NCBI GenBank assembly: GCA_003021705.1
Contig: PXRJ01000036.1
Coordinates: forward strand, 1-41,300
Origin: Halobacteriales archaeon QS_3_64_16
Lineage (GTDB): Archaea; Halobacteriota; Halobacteria; Halobacteriales; Halococcaceae
Length of the DNA: 41,300 bases
Direction of reading: 5' to 3'
The notes beneath the pieces were generated by a model. The model was not told the DNA's origin and did not search any database. It saw nothing but the letters and a program-made list of their open reading frames with translations. Shown here one piece after another: positions 17,014 to 24,400 of this stretch (position 1 is the stretch's first letter; each line of letters begins with the position of its first letter). The position numbers were made by a program, and so were the translations under genes.

Positions 17014-17757
17014 TCAGAGCGCGTCGGTGACGGTCTCGTACTCCTCGATTTCGACGCCGCTCTCCGAAATCGTACTCAAAAGCAGGCCGTTACCGCTTGC
17101 GGTGTCACGTTCGGTGGCACTGTTGACCGCCCGGGCAGCGACGGTGTGTGCGTCCTCGGTGCTCATGTCCTCCTCGAACTCGCTTTCGAGCACGCCGTAC
17201 GCGAAGGGCGTCCCCGAGCCACTGGCCGTGTAGGGTTCCTCCGAGAGACTGCCCAGTGGATCGATGCTGTAGACGTGAGCGCCGTCGCTGTCGACGCCGC
17301 CGAGCACCGGTTGGACGATGAAGAAGGCCCCACTGCGCAGGAAGTTGCTGATGAGCGTCGAGAGCGCCTGCATACTCATCTCCTCGTCCCGGCGGGTCTC
17401 GTAGAGGTTGACCTCCGCGCGCAGCGAGCGGACGAGCGACTGGGCGGCACTCACCGCCCCGGCGATTGTCAGTGCCGCCTGCGGGTGGATCTCGAGGATC
17501 TTCTGGGCCTGTTTGCTCGCGACGAGGTTGCCGGCGCTCGCCCGCATGTCGGTTGCGAGTACGACGCCGTCGGCGGCCGTGAGGCCGACCGTCGTCGTGC
17601 CGGTCTTTAGCGCCTCGCCGTCGCTGTCGGCGTCGATCGTTTCAGTACCGTTCGCTGCCTGCGGAGGAAAACCGAGTTCGGGCTCGAAGGCCTCCCGTTC
17701 GATCGCCTGCCGGTCGTTGCCGGGAGAGAACGCGGCCTCGCGGCTTAGATCGTACAT
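17014..17757 (-). CDS. psmB: Archaeal 20S proteasome beta subunit
   Basis: This 247-residue precursor of the catalytic proteasome subunit forms the two inner heptameric rings of the 20S core. A propeptide of about 53 residues ends TG, and self-cleavage exposes Thr54 as the nucleophile in TG/TTTVGLTAADGVVLATDMRAS. The Asp in ATDMR and the Lys in ASKQAQKIL (equivalent to Lys33) complete the active site. Later segments (YSIDPLGSLSEEPYTASGSGTPFAYGVLE) are typical. The propeptide length is usual for haloarchaea. No alpha-subunit or PAN gene is adjacent. Confidence 0.95.
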   Translation of the reverse strand: MYDLSREAAFSPGNDRQAIEREAFEPELGFPPQAANGTETIDADSDGEALKTGTTTVGLTAADGVVLATDMRASAGNLVASKQAQKILEIHPQAALTIAGAVSAAQSLVRSLRAEVNLYETRRDEEMSMQALSTLISNFLRSGAFFIVQPVLGGVDSDGAHVYSIDPLGSLSEEPYTASGSGTPFAYGVLESEFEEDMSTEDAHTVAARAVNSATERDTASGNGLLLSTISESGVEIEEYETVTDAL

Positions 17758-17988
17758 GGCCTCGCTACTGGCCAGGCGCTCATAAAGCCACTCCTTCAGG
17801 TGCTACCGTCGTCATCGTTGCAGTCACTGTTACCGTCACTATCACCCCCCGGGGTCGGAGTCGCGGCGGATCGTCGACCGATCCACGAAGGTCGAGAGAG
17901 CAGTCCTCCCTGGAAGGGGACGAGCGAACCGGGTCGAACGGTCGGCCGGAAGCGGAAAGCACGAACCCCTCGAACTCGCATGGGGGGT

Positions 17989-18366
17989 ATGGCTGACTCC
18001 GAGACCGATTACGTCGTCGCGATGGAAGCCGCTTGGCTGGTTCGCGACGTCGAGGACGTCGACGACGCGATCGGCGTCGCCGTCAGCGAGGCGGGCAAGC
18101 AGCTGAACAAAGCGGACAAACAGTACGTCGAGGTCGAGGTCGGCGTCACGGGCTGTCCTGCCTGTGGCGAGCCCTTCGATTCGGCCTTCGTCGCGGCGAA
18201 CACGGCGATCGTCGGTCTCTTGCTCGAACTGCGGGTCTTTAATACCGACGGGGAATCACACGCCGAGCGGATCGCGAAAAGCGAGGTCGGCGGCGCGCTC
18301 AGGGACGTCCCTCTGTCGGTGATCGAGGTTACGGAACTGATCGAGGACGAACCTGAGGACGGCTGA
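17989..18366 (+). CDS. UPF0212 / DUF555 family protein
   Basis: This 125-residue acidic protein has the conserved archaeal stretch DYVVAMEAAWLVRDVEDVDDAIGVAVSEAGKQLN, a Cys pair CPACGEPF and RIAKSEVGGALRDVPLSV. These match the UPF0212 (DUF555) family, widespread in Euryarchaeota and of unknown function. The CxxC may bind metal. The ATG at 17989 (MADSETDYVV) fits family starts. An alternative ATG at 17980, nine bases upstream in frame, is separated from it by a G6 run that may instead be the ribosome-binding element. Longer upstream frame is discounted. It stands alone, divergent from psmB. Confidence 0.85.
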   Translation: MADSETDYVVAMEAAWLVRDVEDVDDAIGVAVSEAGKQLNKADKQYVEVEVGVTGCPACGEPFDSAFVAANTAIVGLLLELRVFNTDGESHAERIAKSEVGGALRDVPLSVIEVTELIEDEPEDG

Positions 18367-18422
18367 CTGGGCATCAGGAGAACGGACCGGTACTTGCGGT
18401 TCCTCTTGACTTTCACTTGGCG

Positions 18423-19751
18423 TCAATCGCCCGGCACGGCCGCGACGTCGGGTGCTGGCTCGACGTGATAGAGCGAAGCGAACACTCCTGCGGAGACGGC
18501 GATGAAGGCCGCCGCGGTCAGAAAGGCGGTGGTGACCGACGTCAGATCCCAGATCACGCCCACCGAAACTGGGCCGAGGACCTGGCCGACCTTCCAGGCG
18601 ATCGAGCGCAGCGAGAGGCTCCCGGCGACGGCATCGAAGTGCTCGCCCTCCTCGACGAACAGCGCCATGCTCGCCGGGAGCCGGAGGCTATCGGCCACCC
18701 CGATCACGGCATACGCGGCGAACAGCGGCACGAACGCCGGAACCAGCGAGACCGACGTGCCCAGAAGCGAGAGCGACGGCGGCGGGATCATACCCTGTGC
18801 GTAGCCGGCCAGCGGAATCATCGCCGCGCCGAGCGCATAGGTAAGGGTGCCGGCGATCACGAAGCGGTGTTTGCCCCCGACACGGTCGGTGTAGCCCCCG
18901 ACTACTCCCTGCAGGAGGGATTTCGTGAGTTTCCCGCCCGCGAGTACGCCGCCGATGGCGAAGGGGTTCATCCCGAAGACCGTCCGCGCGTAGATCGGCA
19001 AAAAGACGATCACCGCCATCTTCCCGAAACTGAGGCCCAGCCGGAGGGAAACGAGCGCCCGGATCGCCGACCGATCGAGTAATCGCTTCAGGGTCTCGGT
19101 GCCGGTCACCGCCGAGGGATCGGTCTGCCCCCCGGGATCGTCCCGGAGAAACAACCAGACGCCGATCGTCGCGGCGATCGTAACCGCACTCAGCGCGGCG
19201 TAGGTGGCCGTAAACCCATAGGCATAGAGTAGAAAGCCACCGACGAGATCGCCTGCGAGACTGGAGAAAGCACCCACTTGATTGTAAGTACCGAGCCACT
19301 GGCCCCGTTCTGCGTCGGGACTGAGTTCCCCGACGACCGCTGAACCGGTGAGCCAGAGCACACTCGCGCCCGCGCCCTGGAGCACCCGCATCGCGATCAC
19401 GCCACCAACGCCACTGACCAGCGAGAAGCCGGCGAAGACGCCGACATTGAGAACTAAGCCGACCAGTAGGAATCGCTTGGCGTTGTGGGTATCGACCGCT
19501 CGACCGAGCGGGAGAACGATCAGCAGTTGGACGAGCGCGAAGGCGGTGCCCCACAGTCCCTCGATCGTGCCGGTCGTCCCGAACTGATCGGCATAGAGTG
19601 CGAGTGCGATCAGGATCGTTGAGAACGCCTGGCTGCGTGCAAAGGCAGTGCCCGCGATCGCACAGAACTCTCGATCTTTAAACAACGCGAGTGAGCCGCC
19701 GTCTCCGTTCGACACTAAATCCCGCTCGTAGTCCGCGATTGAAAAAGCCAT
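18423..19751 (-). CDS. MFS transporter (drug-efflux-like)
   Basis: This 442-residue major facilitator superfamily permease has twelve predicted spans in two halves. The loop between spans 2 and 3 reads LPLGRAVDTHNAKRFLLVG, a variant of the G-x-x-x-D-R motif A. Motif C-like glycines occur in span 5 (GAFSSLAGDLVGGFLLY), and a second motif A copy, VGGYTDRVGGKHRFV, opens the second half. Antiporters of this type export drugs or metabolites, and the substrate is not predictable. The start at 19751 (MAFSIADYERD) is preferred over 19784 because it fits the short cytosolic N-terminus before the first span. Confidence 0.88.
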   Translation of the reverse strand: MAFSIADYERDLVSNGDGGSLALFKDREFCAIAGTAFARSQAFSTILIALALYADQFGTTGTIEGLWGTAFALVQLLIVLPLGRAVDTHNAKRFLLVGLVLNVGVFAGFSLVSGVGGVIAMRVLQGAGASVLWLTGSAVVGELSPDAERGQWLGTYNQVGAFSSLAGDLVGGFLLYAYGFTATYAALSAVTIAATIGVWLFLRDDPGGQTDPSAVTGTETLKRLLDRSAIRALVSLRLGLSFGKMAVIVFLPIYARTVFGMNPFAIGGVLAGGKLTKSLLQGVVGGYTDRVGGKHRFVIAGTLTYALGAAMIPLAGYAQGMIPPPSLSLLGTSVSLVPAFVPLFAAYAVIGVADSLRLPASMALFVEEGEHFDAVAGSLSLRSIAWKVGQVLGPVSVGVIWDLTSVTTAFLTAAAFIAVSAGVFASLYHVEPAPDVAAVPGD

Positions 19752-20103
19752 CCATCTATACTCGTATTCGCCGGTTCGTGGCACGCTCGAACGGTTCTAC
19801 GGGCTGTTTGGAATTCACCAGTAGCTTCCACCCCAACGTCTTCGCTGCGTCGTGATTTCGGTATATTCACACCGCGATTGTCGCTTACTATCGAACACTT
19901 CGAGTGGATTCAAGCAGCAGCAACGAGAGCACAATGCGGTTGGGGTGTAAATGTAGCACCCGCGACCGACCGCAGGGATGGAGCGGTAGCGCGCGGACTA
20001 ACGCTCGCCTTCGGCGAGCGGCAGGAGCACGCAGTATCTTGGTCGAGATTTTGCCGAGCGAGCGGCCCCTGGCCGCGAGCGCAGCGCAAAAGGTCGGTGT
20101 GAC
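19752..20103. other. Intergenic region of about 350 bp with a GC hairpin, before tRNA-Arg
   Basis: No convincing gene was seen. Short plus-strand frames here run into the antisense of the tRNA and are discounted. It contains a perfect 8-bp hairpin, CGCTCGCC-TTC-GGCGAGCG (20002-20020), and a GC-rich GAGCGGCCCC...CCGCGAGCG stretch just beyond. On the minus strand this hairpin lies downstream of the tRNA-Arg 3' end, where it could help end transcription, although there is no clear T-run. Confidence 0.45.
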
Positions 20104-20175
20104 GGGCGTGCCGGGATTTGAACCCGGGATCGAGAGGTTAGGAACCTCTCGCCTTATCCGCTAGGCCACACGCCC
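20104..20175 (-). tRNA. tRNA-Arg(CCU)
   Basis: A full cloverleaf reads on the minus strand. Acceptor GGGCGTG pairs with CACGCCC, the D arm is GCCTAGCGGATAAGGC, and the anticodon stem AGAGG/CCTCT carries loop TTCCTAA, giving anticodon CCU (reads AGG). The T arm is CCGGG-TTCAAAT-CCCGG. No intron is present and CCA is not encoded, as is usual in haloarchaea. It is followed on the same strand by the hairpin-rich gap. Confidence 0.95.
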
Positions 20176-20207
20176 TATATCGGGGAGAGAAGCGAGGGAA
20201 AAAGCGT

Positions 20208-20558
20208 CTACGATTCGGTCGCCGTCTCGGTCGTGGTTTCGGTTTCTGTAGTCGTCGTCTCGGTGTCGGTTGCCGTCGACTCGGCGGTCTCCGGGCCGGT
20301 CGACTCAGCGCTCGTTGAGGTAGCCCCGGTGTCGGACTCGGCGTCCGAATCGGAACTGGCCCCCGGACCCTCGCGCATCTTCTCGAGTTCCTGGTCGATC
20401 TCCTCGCGGCCCTTCTGGAACTCGCCCATTGCCTGCCCGCTCGACCGTGCGAGCTTTGGTAGCTTGTTCGCCCCGAAGAGCAACACCGCGATGAGCAGGA
20501 TGATGAGCAGCTCCGGCCCACCGGGAATGCCGATCTGGAGCGCGGTCGTCAGTATCAT
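20208..20558 (-). CDS. tatA: Sec-independent translocase subunit TatA-like
   Basis: This 116-residue protein has a short N-terminal outside segment and one membrane span (PELLIILLIAVLLFGANKLP). The FGANKLPKLARSSGQAMGEF region is the conserved Tat hinge (FG-x-x-K-L-P-x-L-x-R-x-x-G) of TatA/TatE/Hcf106. An amphipathic helix and a long Ser/Thr/Glu-rich acidic tail follow. It forms the pore-building component of twin-arginine export, the main route for folded secreted proteins in haloarchaea. Two likely substrates, PstS and the beta-helix protein, are encoded in this window. No tatC is adjacent. It is divergent from the peroxiredoxin gene. Confidence 0.93.
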   Translation of the reverse strand: MILTTALQIGIPGGPELLIILLIAVLLFGANKLPKLARSSGQAMGEFQKGREEIDQELEKMREGPGASSDSDAESDTGATSTSAESTGPETAESTATDTETTTTETETTTETATES

Positions 20559-20655
20559 CGATACGCGTTCATTACCGACTGTCGATTATAGGCTTTTTGC
20601 TCGTCTCGACCCTCGAAGGCCCATCGTTTATCAGGCCTGCCCGTATGGGGAACCT

Positions 20656-21132
20656 ATGGCACGAGAGGGCGAGGACGCACCCGACTTCACCGCACCGCTC
20701 GCGAACGGCGACATCGAGGGATTCATGCTTTCCGATCACCTCGGGGAGGGCCCGATCGTACTAGCCTTCTTCCCGGGGGCGTTTACAAGCGTCTGTACCG
20801 GCGAGATGCGCACGTTCCGCGATCGGATGGACGAGTACGAGGCAATCGGTGCGAGCGTCTATGGCGTGAGCGTCGATTCACCCTTTGCGCTGAACGCCTT
20901 CCGCGAGGACAACGATCTGAACTTCCCGTTTATCAGCGACGCTAACCGCGAACTCATCAAGAAATACGACGTCAGCATGGACTTCGACGAGCTGGGACTC
21001 CGGGAGTTCGCCCAGCGCGCCGTGTTCGTGATCGACGAGGAGGGAACGATCACCTACGCGTGGGTCGGTGAGCCGAGCAGCGAGCCCGACTACGAGGACG
21101 TCGAGAACGCGGCCGCCGACGCCGCAGCCTGA
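20656..21132 (+). CDS. Peroxiredoxin (AhpC/TSA, 1-Cys type)
   Basis: This 158-residue thioredoxin-fold peroxidase would reduce hydrogen peroxide or organic peroxides in the cytoplasm. The active-site stretch FFPGAFTSVCTGEMRTFRD has the peroxidatic Cys47 in the P-x-x-x-T/S-x-x-C context. There is no second Cys in the protein, so resolution must use an external thiol (1-Cys mechanism). YGVSVDSPFALNAF and FPFISDANRELIKKYDV are typical AhpC/BCP-type segments. The upstream open frame to 20233 is the antisense of tatA and is discounted. The ATG at 20656 gives a normal Prx N-terminus (AREGEDAPDFTAP). Confidence 0.93.
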   Translation: MAREGEDAPDFTAPLANGDIEGFMLSDHLGEGPIVLAFFPGAFTSVCTGEMRTFRDRMDEYEAIGASVYGVSVDSPFALNAFREDNDLNFPFISDANRELIKKYDVSMDFDELGLREFAQRAVFVIDEEGTITYAWVGEPSSEPDYEDVENAAADAAA

Positions 21133-21309
21133 TTGGGTTCTTCCCTGGCCGACCGATAGCGCTTCGGCCGTCGAACTACGGTATCGTCGCGGGCGATCAT
21201 CGGGAGTCGGTCGCCCGCCGGCAAAACTCCGATCGGCTCTAATCGGCCGATCGTCCTACGCGACACTGCAGCGACCGGACTTTTCTTTCTCGGTCCCCGA
21301 ACGTAGCCT

Positions 21310-22119
21310 ATGAGCGAGGACGCTGCCGCCACGAGCGGGCGGACCTACACGCCCGACGCCGAGCACGCTTTCCCGGACGAGCGGGTCAATCGCGTACTCG
21401 AGTTCGTCGAGAACGATCCCGAGATCGAAGCCTACCTCGACGCCCAGAACGTAAATCCCGTCACCCGGATGCGGTACAACGACCACGGCGCGAAACACGT
21501 CAGCATCGTTCGCCACCGCGCGCTGTGTCTGTACGACCTGCTCAAAGAGGGTGATGTCCGGTTCAACGGCGCGAACGATCAGAATTTGGAGGAAGCCGAC
21601 GAGGCGGTGATCATCGCTCTCGCCGCGACGTTACACGACATCGGCCACGTCGTCCACCGGGAGGACCATCCCTACTACTCGATTCCACTGGCCGCCGACG
21701 TGCTCGATCGAATTCTCCCCGAGTTCTACGACCTCGGCGATCGCATCCGAGTGAAAGGCGAGGTACTACACGCGATCCTCTGTCACCACACTCCCGAACA
21801 GCCACTCACACTCGAGGCCGGCGTCCTCCGCGTTTCGGATGCCTTGGACATGGAACGCGGGCGCTCGCGCAACCCCTACGATCGCGGCGGTCGCGGGATC
21901 AACACCGTCTCGAGTCAGGCCATTCGGAATGTTACGCTCGAATCGGGCGAGGGTGTCCCCGTTCTCGTCGAGATCGAGATGACCAACGCCGCGGGCGTCT
22001 ATCAGGTCGACTCACTACTGAAAGCCAAACTCGACGGCTCGGGACTCGAGGAGTTCGTCCGGATCGTCGCGTTGAACACGACCGAGAACGATCGGATCGT
22101 CGAGCAGATCGAGCTCTAA
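21310..22119 (+). CDS. HD-domain phosphohydrolase
   Basis: This 269-residue protein has the complete metal-binding HD signature: an early His in RYNDHGAKHV (H59), the HD dyad in TLHDIGHV (H109-D110, H113), further His residues in VLHAILCHHTPEQ and a final Asp in RVSDALDMERGRS. Members hydrolyse nucleotides or cyclic nucleotides. The conserved VNPVTRMRYNDHGAKHVSIV is shared with haloarchaeal HD proteins of unassigned substrate. The N-terminal 30 residues are acidic and the C-terminus forms a small beta domain (VPVLVEIEMTNAAGVYQVDSLL). It sits 177 bp after the peroxiredoxin and is followed by a T-run terminator. Confidence 0.88.
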   Translation: MSEDAAATSGRTYTPDAEHAFPDERVNRVLEFVENDPEIEAYLDAQNVNPVTRMRYNDHGAKHVSIVRHRALCLYDLLKEGDVRFNGANDQNLEEADEAVIIALAATLHDIGHVVHREDHPYYSIPLAADVLDRILPEFYDLGDRIRVKGEVLHAILCHHTPEQPLTLEAGVLRVSDALDMERGRSRNPYDRGGRGINTVSSQAIRNVTLESGEGVPVLVEIEMTNAAGVYQVDSLLKAKLDGSGLEEFVRIVALNTTENDRIVEQIEL

Positions 22120-22126
22120 GTACGCA

Positions 22127-22134
22127 CCTTTTTT
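22127..22134 (+). terminator. T-run terminator after the HD phosphohydrolase
   Basis: CCTTTTTT begins 8 bp beyond the TAA at 22117-22119. Oligo-T immediately downstream of a stop is the usual archaeal termination signal. Beyond it, 22135-22380 holds TCGCTC-rich sequence and the hairpin GCGCC-TAC-GGCGC (22198-22210) but no gene. Confidence 0.55.
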
Positions 22135-22380
22135 AGGGTCCTCGGTCCCTGCGGTCGCTGCGGGCCTGAGAAAAATCTGCACCAAAAACGCTCACTCGCG
22201 CCTACGGCGCTCGTTCGCGCGGAGCGTGCTTGTCCGCCCCGCCTATCGGTTTCTCGTCCGATGAATCACTGGAACAGGCATAACCCGTCTAGGTCAGGGC
22301 CACAATCCGCTGCCGTCCTCGAAGCTGTTTTCGTCGCCGACGCGACACGCTTAATCACGTTCCTGTCCTCGAATCGAGTA

Positions 22381-23379
22381 ATGTCTTCGCAGTTCGCCAT
22401 CTCGGTACGTGATCTCGAAAAGGACTATGGGGGCGTCAAGGCGCTCCGTGAGCTCTCGCTCGACATCGGGGCAGGCCAGTTCTTCGGCCTCTTAGGGCCG
22501 AACGGCGCGGGCAAGACGACCTTCATCAACGTGCTCGTCGGCCTGGTCAAACGAACCGGCGGGGACGCACGCGTCTTCGGTGCCGACGTCGAAGAGGAAT
22601 ACAGGGAAGTCCGCGGCCAAGTCGGCGTTGCCCCCCAAGAATTCAACGTCGATCGCTTCTTCCCGATCAAGGAAGTCCTAATGCATAACGCGGGCTATCA
22701 CGGTGTCGGACGAAAGGAAGCGAGCGAACGGGCCGACGAGGCACTGAAGACCGTCGGCATCTACGAGAAACGGAACACGAAGTTCACCTACCTCTCGGGA
22801 GGGATGAAACGCCGGTTCGTGCTCGCACGAGCCCTGGTCTCCGAACCCGATCTGTTGATCCTAGACGAGCCGACAGCCGGCGTCGACGTCGAGTTACGTC
22901 GGGACCTCTGGCGGATCATCACCGAGTTGAACGACGAGGGGACGACAGTTTTACTCACCACCCACTACATCGAGGAGGCCGAACAGCTCTGTGATGAGGT
23001 CGCCATCATGGATCGGGGACGGAAGATCGCTGTCGCCAGCCCTGCGGAACTCACCCAACGTGGCACCGATACGCTCCGAATTCGACTCGCCGACTCCCCG
23101 AAGAAAGTGCCCGACATCGGCGACACCGAGCTCGAAAACGGCTCGATCGAGGCACTCGACCTCGAAGGCCGGGAAATCGTCGTGACCGCGAAACGCGCGA
23201 ACGCGGTCGCACCCGAACTCGTGCGGCGACTCGATCGGGCTGGCTACCGGGCGACGAGCATCGATATCGAGCCGGCATCCCTCGAAGAGGTCTTCGTCGA
23301 CCTGACTGGCGAGGACGAGGGGGCCGAATCCGGCGGTGAACCATCTCAGCAGTTCGAATCGCCGGAGGTGACGACGTGA
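22381..23379 (+). CDS. ABC-2 type exporter, ATP-binding subunit
   Basis: This 332-residue ATPase of the DrrA/NatA type has Walker A LGPNGAGKTTFINVLVGLV, Q-loop VAPQEFNVDRFFPIKEVL, ABC signature YLSGGMKRRFVLARAL, Walker B LLILDEPTAGVDVELR and the switch His in VLLTTHYIEEAEQL. The C-terminal domain of about 100 residues (DTLRIRLADSPKK to SLEEVFVDLTGEDEG) is the usual DUF4162-like extension of this subfamily. The start is the ATG at 22381 (MSSQFAISVRDLEKDYGG). An in-frame ATG at 22261 is too early. It drives the permease encoded 130 bp downstream. Exported substrates in this class include drugs, lipids and polysaccharides. Confidence 0.92.
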   Translation: MSSQFAISVRDLEKDYGGVKALRELSLDIGAGQFFGLLGPNGAGKTTFINVLVGLVKRTGGDARVFGADVEEEYREVRGQVGVAPQEFNVDRFFPIKEVLMHNAGYHGVGRKEASERADEALKTVGIYEKRNTKFTYLSGGMKRRFVLARALVSEPDLLILDEPTAGVDVELRRDLWRIITELNDEGTTVLLTTHYIEEAEQLCDEVAIMDRGRKIAVASPAELTQRGTDTLRIRLADSPKKVPDIGDTELENGSIEALDLEGREIVVTAKRANAVAPELVRRLDRAGYRATSIDIEPASLEEVFVDLTGEDEGAESGGEPSQQFESPEVTT

Positions 23380-23420
23380 TAGCGTTCACTCACCTCCTGC
23401 TCACTCGTCGCCGGAGGCGA

Positions 23421-23514
23421 TTCGCGTGAGTGCAGTCGTTCCCGTTCGCTCACGATGTTCGCTCATCTCTCGCTCCTTACTCACGCTTACCATCTGGCGG
23501 TGGTTCGCGTGAGT
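23421..23514. repeat. 11-bp direct repeat flanking a 72-bp TCGCTC-rich insert between ABC-2 genes
   Basis: TTCGCGTGAGT occurs at 23421-23431 and again at 23504-23514. Between the copies lie 72 bp made of GTTCGCTC/CTCGCTCC-type units. The second repeat contains the likely GTG start of the permease gene, and the first contains an identical GTG whose frame dies after 28 codons. The arrangement looks like a small insertion that duplicated its target, pushing the permease away from the ATPase gene. Confidence 0.65.
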
Positions 23515-24297
23515 ATAGTATCGATCGGCGTTCGATCGCTGATGCGCCGGGAGATCTTTCGCTACGTGCGGATGCCACAAAGCACCTTCTTCCCGCCGCT
23601 GATCACCAATGCGCTCTATTTCATCGTTTTCGGGATCATCATCGGTGGACGCATCCAGTCCTATGGACGGTTCTCCTATATTCTGTTCATTCTTCCGGGG
23701 CTGATAGTTCTCGGCGTCGTCTCACAGGGCTTTCAGAACGCCACCTTTACTATCTTTCACGGTCGGTGGGAGGATTACATCGAGGAGATCCAGACCGCGC
23801 CGCTGTCCTATCGAGAGATGGTCCTCGCCTACGTTCTGACGAGTGCTCTCAGAGGGATCGTCGTCGGGGTGTGCATTACGCTCATCGGCGCGATATTCAC
23901 CGTCCTCGATCCCGGCACGGCGACCGTCGGGGTCGCTCACCCGCTGTACGTGATCGCGTTCGTTCTCGTCATCTCGATTCTCTTCTCGGCGCTTGGCGTC
24001 GTCGGGGGACTGTGGGCGAGTACTTTCGACGATCTCGCGGTGATGAACCAGTTCATCATTCAACCGCTAGTGTTCGTCGGCGCAGTCTTCTACCCGCTCT
24101 CAGTCCTCTCCCAACCCTGGCGGACGGTCTCGCTTATCAATCCGATGGTATACATGGTCGATGGCGTGCGCTATGGTTTCCTGGGGGTCGCCGGGATCGA
24201 TCCCAACATCTCGCTTCTCGTGCTCACCCTCGCGGCGATCGCCACCGTCGGCCTCGATGTCTGGCTATTCAAGGCAGGCTATGGGCTGACCGAGTAA
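23509..24297 (+). CDS. ABC-2 type exporter permease
   Basis: This membrane subunit of about 262 residues has six spans. After a short N-terminus (VRSLMRREIFRYVRMPQSTFFPPLITNALYFIVFG), the LGVVSQGFQNATFTIFHGRWEDYIEEIQTAPLSYREMVLAY loop is the conserved cytosolic ABC-2 segment. Near the end, LINPMVYMVDGVRYGFLGV is the typical ABC-2 re-entrant region. The start chosen is the GTG at 23509 (VSIVSIGVRSLMRRE), because the 18 codons upstream to the ATG at 23455 fall inside the TCGCTC-rich insert. The start is uncertain. The protein pairs with the ATPase at 22381-23379. Confidence 0.88.
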   Translation: MSIVSIGVRSLMRREIFRYVRMPQSTFFPPLITNALYFIVFGIIIGGRIQSYGRFSYILFILPGLIVLGVVSQGFQNATFTIFHGRWEDYIEEIQTAPLSYREMVLAYVLTSALRGIVVGVCITLIGAIFTVLDPGTATVGVAHPLYVIAFVLVISILFSALGVVGGLWASTFDDLAVMNQFIIQPLVFVGAVFYPLSVLSQPWRTVSLINPMVYMVDGVRYGFLGVAGIDPNISLLVLTLAAIATVGLDVWLFKAGYGLTE

Positions 24298-24400
24298 AGA
24301 AGTAATGAACTACTCACCGTCGAGTCACGGTCGCGATTCGTCCTCGATACTCGATGTCGTCTCGAACTATCGAATTTCCAGTCGTCACTCGCTTTTCGGA

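Noticed and set aside
22261-22380. Upstream in-frame ATG extending the ABC-2 ATPase by 40 residues
   Set aside because: The extra residues are not ABC-like. The ATG at 22381 gives the normal N-terminus of this subfamily.
23430-24305. Arg-rich frame of 291 codons covering the ABC-2 permease
   Set aside because: It is the same strand in another frame. The permease frame has six membrane spans and family motifs, and this one has none.
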